From Novosphingobium capsulatum NBRC 12533 (GTDB lineage Bacteria; Pseudomonadota; Alphaproteobacteria; Sphingomonadales; Sphingomonadaceae), in assembly GCF_001598375.1 (NCBI RefSeq), contig NZ_BCYV01000006.1, positions 62,001 to 126,000 of the forward strand: a stretch of 64,000 nt of DNA, written 5' to 3'. Below the pieces are notes generated by a model that saw nothing but the letters and a program-made list of their open reading frames with translations, was not told the origin of the DNA and made no database searches. The translations under genes were made by a program, and so were the position numbers. This document shows, in pieces, positions 61,843-64,000 of this stretch. Each line of letters opens with the position of its first letter. Within the stretch, counting starts at the first letter, position 1.

Positions 61843-62595
61843 ATGAACAATACCGGGTTCGTGTGCGCCCGGCCAAAGGGGGAACGCACGCAATTGGAGA
61901 TCAGGGCAGTGGCCCAGCGCAACGATCTGCCCGAGGAACCCGGGCAAGACATCGCCGCCCCATCGGCCGGTGCTGACGCATCGGCCGGCGCCGACATGCG
62001 CGCCGCGCCCCGTTTCACGCTGCTGATTCGCGCGGCCAAGCTGATCGTCGATGGCGGCGAGTTTCTGTGCATCCTGCGCGATGCCTCGGCCACCGGCGTC
62101 AAGATTCGCCTGTTCACCCCCATTCCCGATCACCAGACCCTGGCGATCGAACTGGGCAACGGCGATCGCCATGCGGCGCGCCTGGTGTGGACCACGGGCG
62201 ATCACGCCGGCCTGCAGTTCCTGCAGGAAATCGACGTGCAGCGCCTGATCGACGAGCGCGACGGCGCCTATCCGCGCCGCCAGGTGCGGCTGCGCCTGAT
62301 GCTTGATGCCGTGCTGCATTCCGGCGGCGAAAGCGTGCATGTGCAGTTCCACGACATTTCGCAGCAGGGCGCCTGCATCGAATGCGAAAAGTGGTTGATG
62401 GTGCACGAACTGGTGCGCCTGGATACCGGGGTAATGCCCTCGATCTATGCCAAGGTGCGCTGGCGCAACCACCCGCGCTATGGCCTGGTGTTCGAGCAGA
62501 CCTTCAAGCTGGATGAACTGGCGCGCATTTCCGCGCCGTTGCAATTGGGCCAGGCCCTGTCCGATGCCGCGCGTCGCAAGGGCCAGCCCGATTGA
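61843..62595 (+). CDS. Protein with two tandem PilZ-like domains
   Basis: A 250-residue protein with an N-terminal disordered segment (to about 50), then two PilZ-type beta-barrels: about 56-130 (R57, DASATG at 80-85) and about 145-228 (PRRQVR, DISQQGA at 171-177). The second has a better RxxxR plus D/NxSxxG pattern for cyclic-di-GMP binding; the first lacks a full RxxxR. Probably a c-di-GMP effector. GGTGGATAAG precedes the ATG. Divergent from rpoZ. Confidence 0.82.
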   Translation: MNNTGFVCARPKGERTQLEIRAVAQRNDLPEEPGQDIAAPSAGADASAGADMRAAPRFTLLIRAAKLIVDGGEFLCILRDASATGVKIRLFTPIPDHQTLAIELGNGDRHAARLVWTTGDHAGLQFLQEIDVQRLIDERDGAYPRRQVRLRLMLDAVLHSGGESVHVQFHDISQQGACIECEKWLMVHELVRLDTGVMPSIYAKVRWRNHPRYGLVFEQTFKLDELARISAPLQLGQALSDAARRKGQPD

Positions 62596-62739
62596 GCCCC
62601 GGCGTGGGTCTGTCCCGCGCTGTGCCCAATCGGGGAAACCCCCGCAATATCCGGCAAGAACTGCTTAACGTTAACTGTCCCTTATCCATTTTCCTTCATC
62701 CCGAGAGCATCAGCGAATCCGCTTGGACGGGGGCATGGG

Positions 62740-64000
62740 ATGGTTAACGTGGTGGGCACTTCGGGGGATGAAGGCCGTCAGTACGATGTCGATGTGGCGA
62801 TCATCGGTGCAGGCCCGGCGGGCCTGACCGCCGGCTACCTGCTGACCAAGCAGGGGCTTTCGGTGGCGATCATCGAGAAGGACACCCGCTATGTCGGCGG
62901 GATCAGCCGCACGGTGGAACACGAAGGCTATCGCTTTGATATCGGCGGCCATCGCTTCTTTTCCAAATCGCAGGCGGTGGTCGATCTGTGGAACGAGATC
63001 CTGCCTGATGACTTCATCCAGCGCCCGCGGATGAGCCGGATCTACTACGAGGGCAAATTCTATTCCTATCCGCTGCGCGCGTTTGAGGCGCTGTTCAACC
63101 TCGGCATCATGCGCTCCACCCTGTGCATGGCCAGCTATGTGAAGGCCAAGGCCTTCCCCAAGAAGACCGTGCGCAGCTTCGAGGACTGGACCACCAACCA
63201 GTTCGGGCAGAAGCTCTATTCGATCTTCTTCAAGACCTATACCGAGAAGGTCTGGGGCATGCCCTGCAACGAGATGAGCGCCGACTGGGCCGCGCAGCGC
63301 ATCAAGGGGCTCTCGCTCGGCGCGGCCGTGCTCGACGGGTTCAAGCGTAGCCTGGGCCTCAACAAGAAGCCCAACGATGGCATGGCGACCAAGACGCTCT
63401 TGGAAACCTTCCGCTATCCGCGCCTGGGGCCGGGCATGATGTGGGAAGCTGCGCGCGACAAGATCCTCGCCAAGGGTGGCCATATCCTGATGGGCCACGC
63501 GATGAAGCAGCTGGCCAGCGATGGCCAGGGCGGCTGGCGCCTGAGCGCCACGCCGGCCGAAGGCGGCGAAACCATGATCCGCGCCCGCCATGCGATTTCC
63601 TCGGCCCCGATGCGCGAGCTGGCAGCCCGGATGCATCCGCTGCCGCAGACCACGATCGAGGCCAACGACCTCAAGTACCGCGATTTCCTGACCGTGGCGC
63701 TCAAGATCCGCTCGGAAGACCTGTTCCCCGACAACTGGATCTATATCCACGACAGCAAGGTCAAGGTTGGCCGCATTCAGAACTTCCGCTCGTGGTCGCC
63801 CGAAATGGTGCCCGACGACAGCGTGGCCTGCGTGGGCCTGGAATACTTCTGCTTTGAAGGCGACGATCTGTGGGCATCGAGCGATGCTGACCTGATCGCC
63901 CTTGCCACGCGCGAGATGCAGATCCTGGGCCTGGTGCAGCCCGACCAGGTGATCGGCGGCGTGGTGGTGCGCCAGGAAAAGGCCTATCCGGTCTATGATG
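62740..64000 (+). CDS. FAD-dependent oxidoreductase, UDP-galactopyranose mutase/amine oxidase-like (C-terminus cut by window edge)
   Basis: At least 420 residues. Begins MVNVVGTSGDEGRQYDVDVA followed by the Rossmann motif GAGPAGLTAG (about 23-32) and then RYVGGISRTVEHEGYRFDIGGHRFFSK, a pattern shared by NAD(P)/FAD-dependent oxidoreductases related to UDP-galactopyranose mutase and protoporphyrinogen oxidase. The KVWGMPCNEMSADWAAQRIKG segment resembles UDP-galactopyranose mutase-type proteins, often in polysaccharide gene clusters. The ATG is at 62740; the C-terminus lies outside the window. Confidence 0.85.
   Translation, partial: MVNVVGTSGDEGRQYDVDVAIIGAGPAGLTAGYLLTKQGLSVAIIEKDTRYVGGISRTVEHEGYRFDIGGHRFFSKSQAVVDLWNEILPDDFIQRPRMSRIYYEGKFYSYPLRAFEALFNLGIMRSTLCMASYVKAKAFPKKTVRSFEDWTTNQFGQKLYSIFFKTYTEKVWGMPCNEMSADWAAQRIKGLSLGAAVLDGFKRSLGLNKKPNDGMATKTLLETFRYPRLGPGMMWEAARDKILAKGGHILMGHAMKQLASDGQGGWRLSATPAEGGETMIRARHAISSAPMRELAARMHPLPQTTIEANDLKYRDFLTVALKIRSEDLFPDNWIYIHDSKVKVGRIQNFRSWSPEMVPDDSVACVGLEYFCFEGDDLWASSDADLIALATREMQILGLVQPDQVIGGVVVRQEKAYPVYD

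Noticed and set aside
1..64000. tRNA, rRNA, CRISPR array, prophage or insertion sequence anywhere in the window
   Set aside because: I looked for and did not find tRNA-like cloverleaf sequence, regularly spaced direct repeats, transposase or phage structural genes. A covariance-model scan would be needed for small RNAs.

Overview
The window is about 64 kb of high-GC, densely packed chromosome from an alphaproteobacterium, most likely a sphingomonad (Sphingomonadaceae, Novosphingobium-like). This rests on ctrA, an RcdA-type (DUF1465) protein, DUF465, DUF1491, DUF6489 and DUF815 genes, CarD, the hemE/PPSRP and mnmE-mnmG-rsmG-parA-parB arrangements, and GANTC sites in a predicted origin. I see no rRNA, tRNA, CRISPR array, prophage or insertion sequence. 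About sixty protein genes are supported, nearly all of core-genome type.

Layout. 0-17 kb, mostly minus strand: start of ctrA, a CcmI-like TPR protein, rpoN, lptB, then (plus) a small membrane protein and pmbA, then (minus) a truncated globin, an ATP-dependent DNA ligase with its partner nuclease, ftsH-tilS-cpoB, rodZ, ptsP and a tiny DUF465 gene. 17.8-23 kb, plus: a second DUF465 gene, the RcdA-like gene, a metallo-beta-lactamase-fold hydrolase, a DUF4230 protein, nadA and an old-yellow-enzyme reductase. 23-33 kb: lipB, membrane and methyltransferase genes, a 2-hydroxyacid dehydrogenase, rpe, a heparinase II/III-family protein, purH and a PQQ-type sugar dehydrogenase. 33-42.6 kb: free-methionine sulfoxide reductase, then parB-parA-rsmG-mnmG (read right to left with ATGA overlaps), mnmE, rho and hemJ. 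42.7-48 kb: a DUF2946-like/beta-barrel pair, an S9 peptidase, a TlpA-like thioredoxin and hemE.

The 366-base gap between hemE and the divergent PPSRP gene (48054-48419) has the features of the replication origin: a very AT-rich stretch, DnaA-box-like 9-mers and four GANTC sites, in the same place as the Caulobacter origin. Six near-perfect parS sites (18.8, 35.7, 36.1, 38.2, 40.05 and 56.9 kb) surround it, and parA and parB lie among them. The window therefore appears to be the origin and centromere domain of the chromosome.

48.4-54.6 kb runs rightward: PPSRP-maf-aroE-coaE-dnaQ-hpf-ptsN-DUF1491-SleB-type hydrolase. 54.6-64 kb: a DUF815 ATPase divergent from a Sua5/TsaC gene, a small lipoprotein, carD, fdxA, an S4-domain protein, a SUV3-like helicase, rpoZ, a tandem PilZ protein and the start of a UDP-galactopyranose-mutase-like FAD enzyme that runs off the end.

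Functional links: rpoN, ptsP and ptsN point to a nitrogen-type PTS (HPr and HPr kinase are not in the window); hemJ and hemE are haem-pathway genes near the origin; ctrA, the RcdA-like gene, oriC and parABS bring cell-cycle control parts together. I found no clearly new multi-gene system. The most valuable content is the origin/parS architecture and several local oddities: a tilS gene without a conventional start at its expected N-terminus, an FtsH Walker A substitution, an orphan ligase-nuclease pair and intergenic repeat families.
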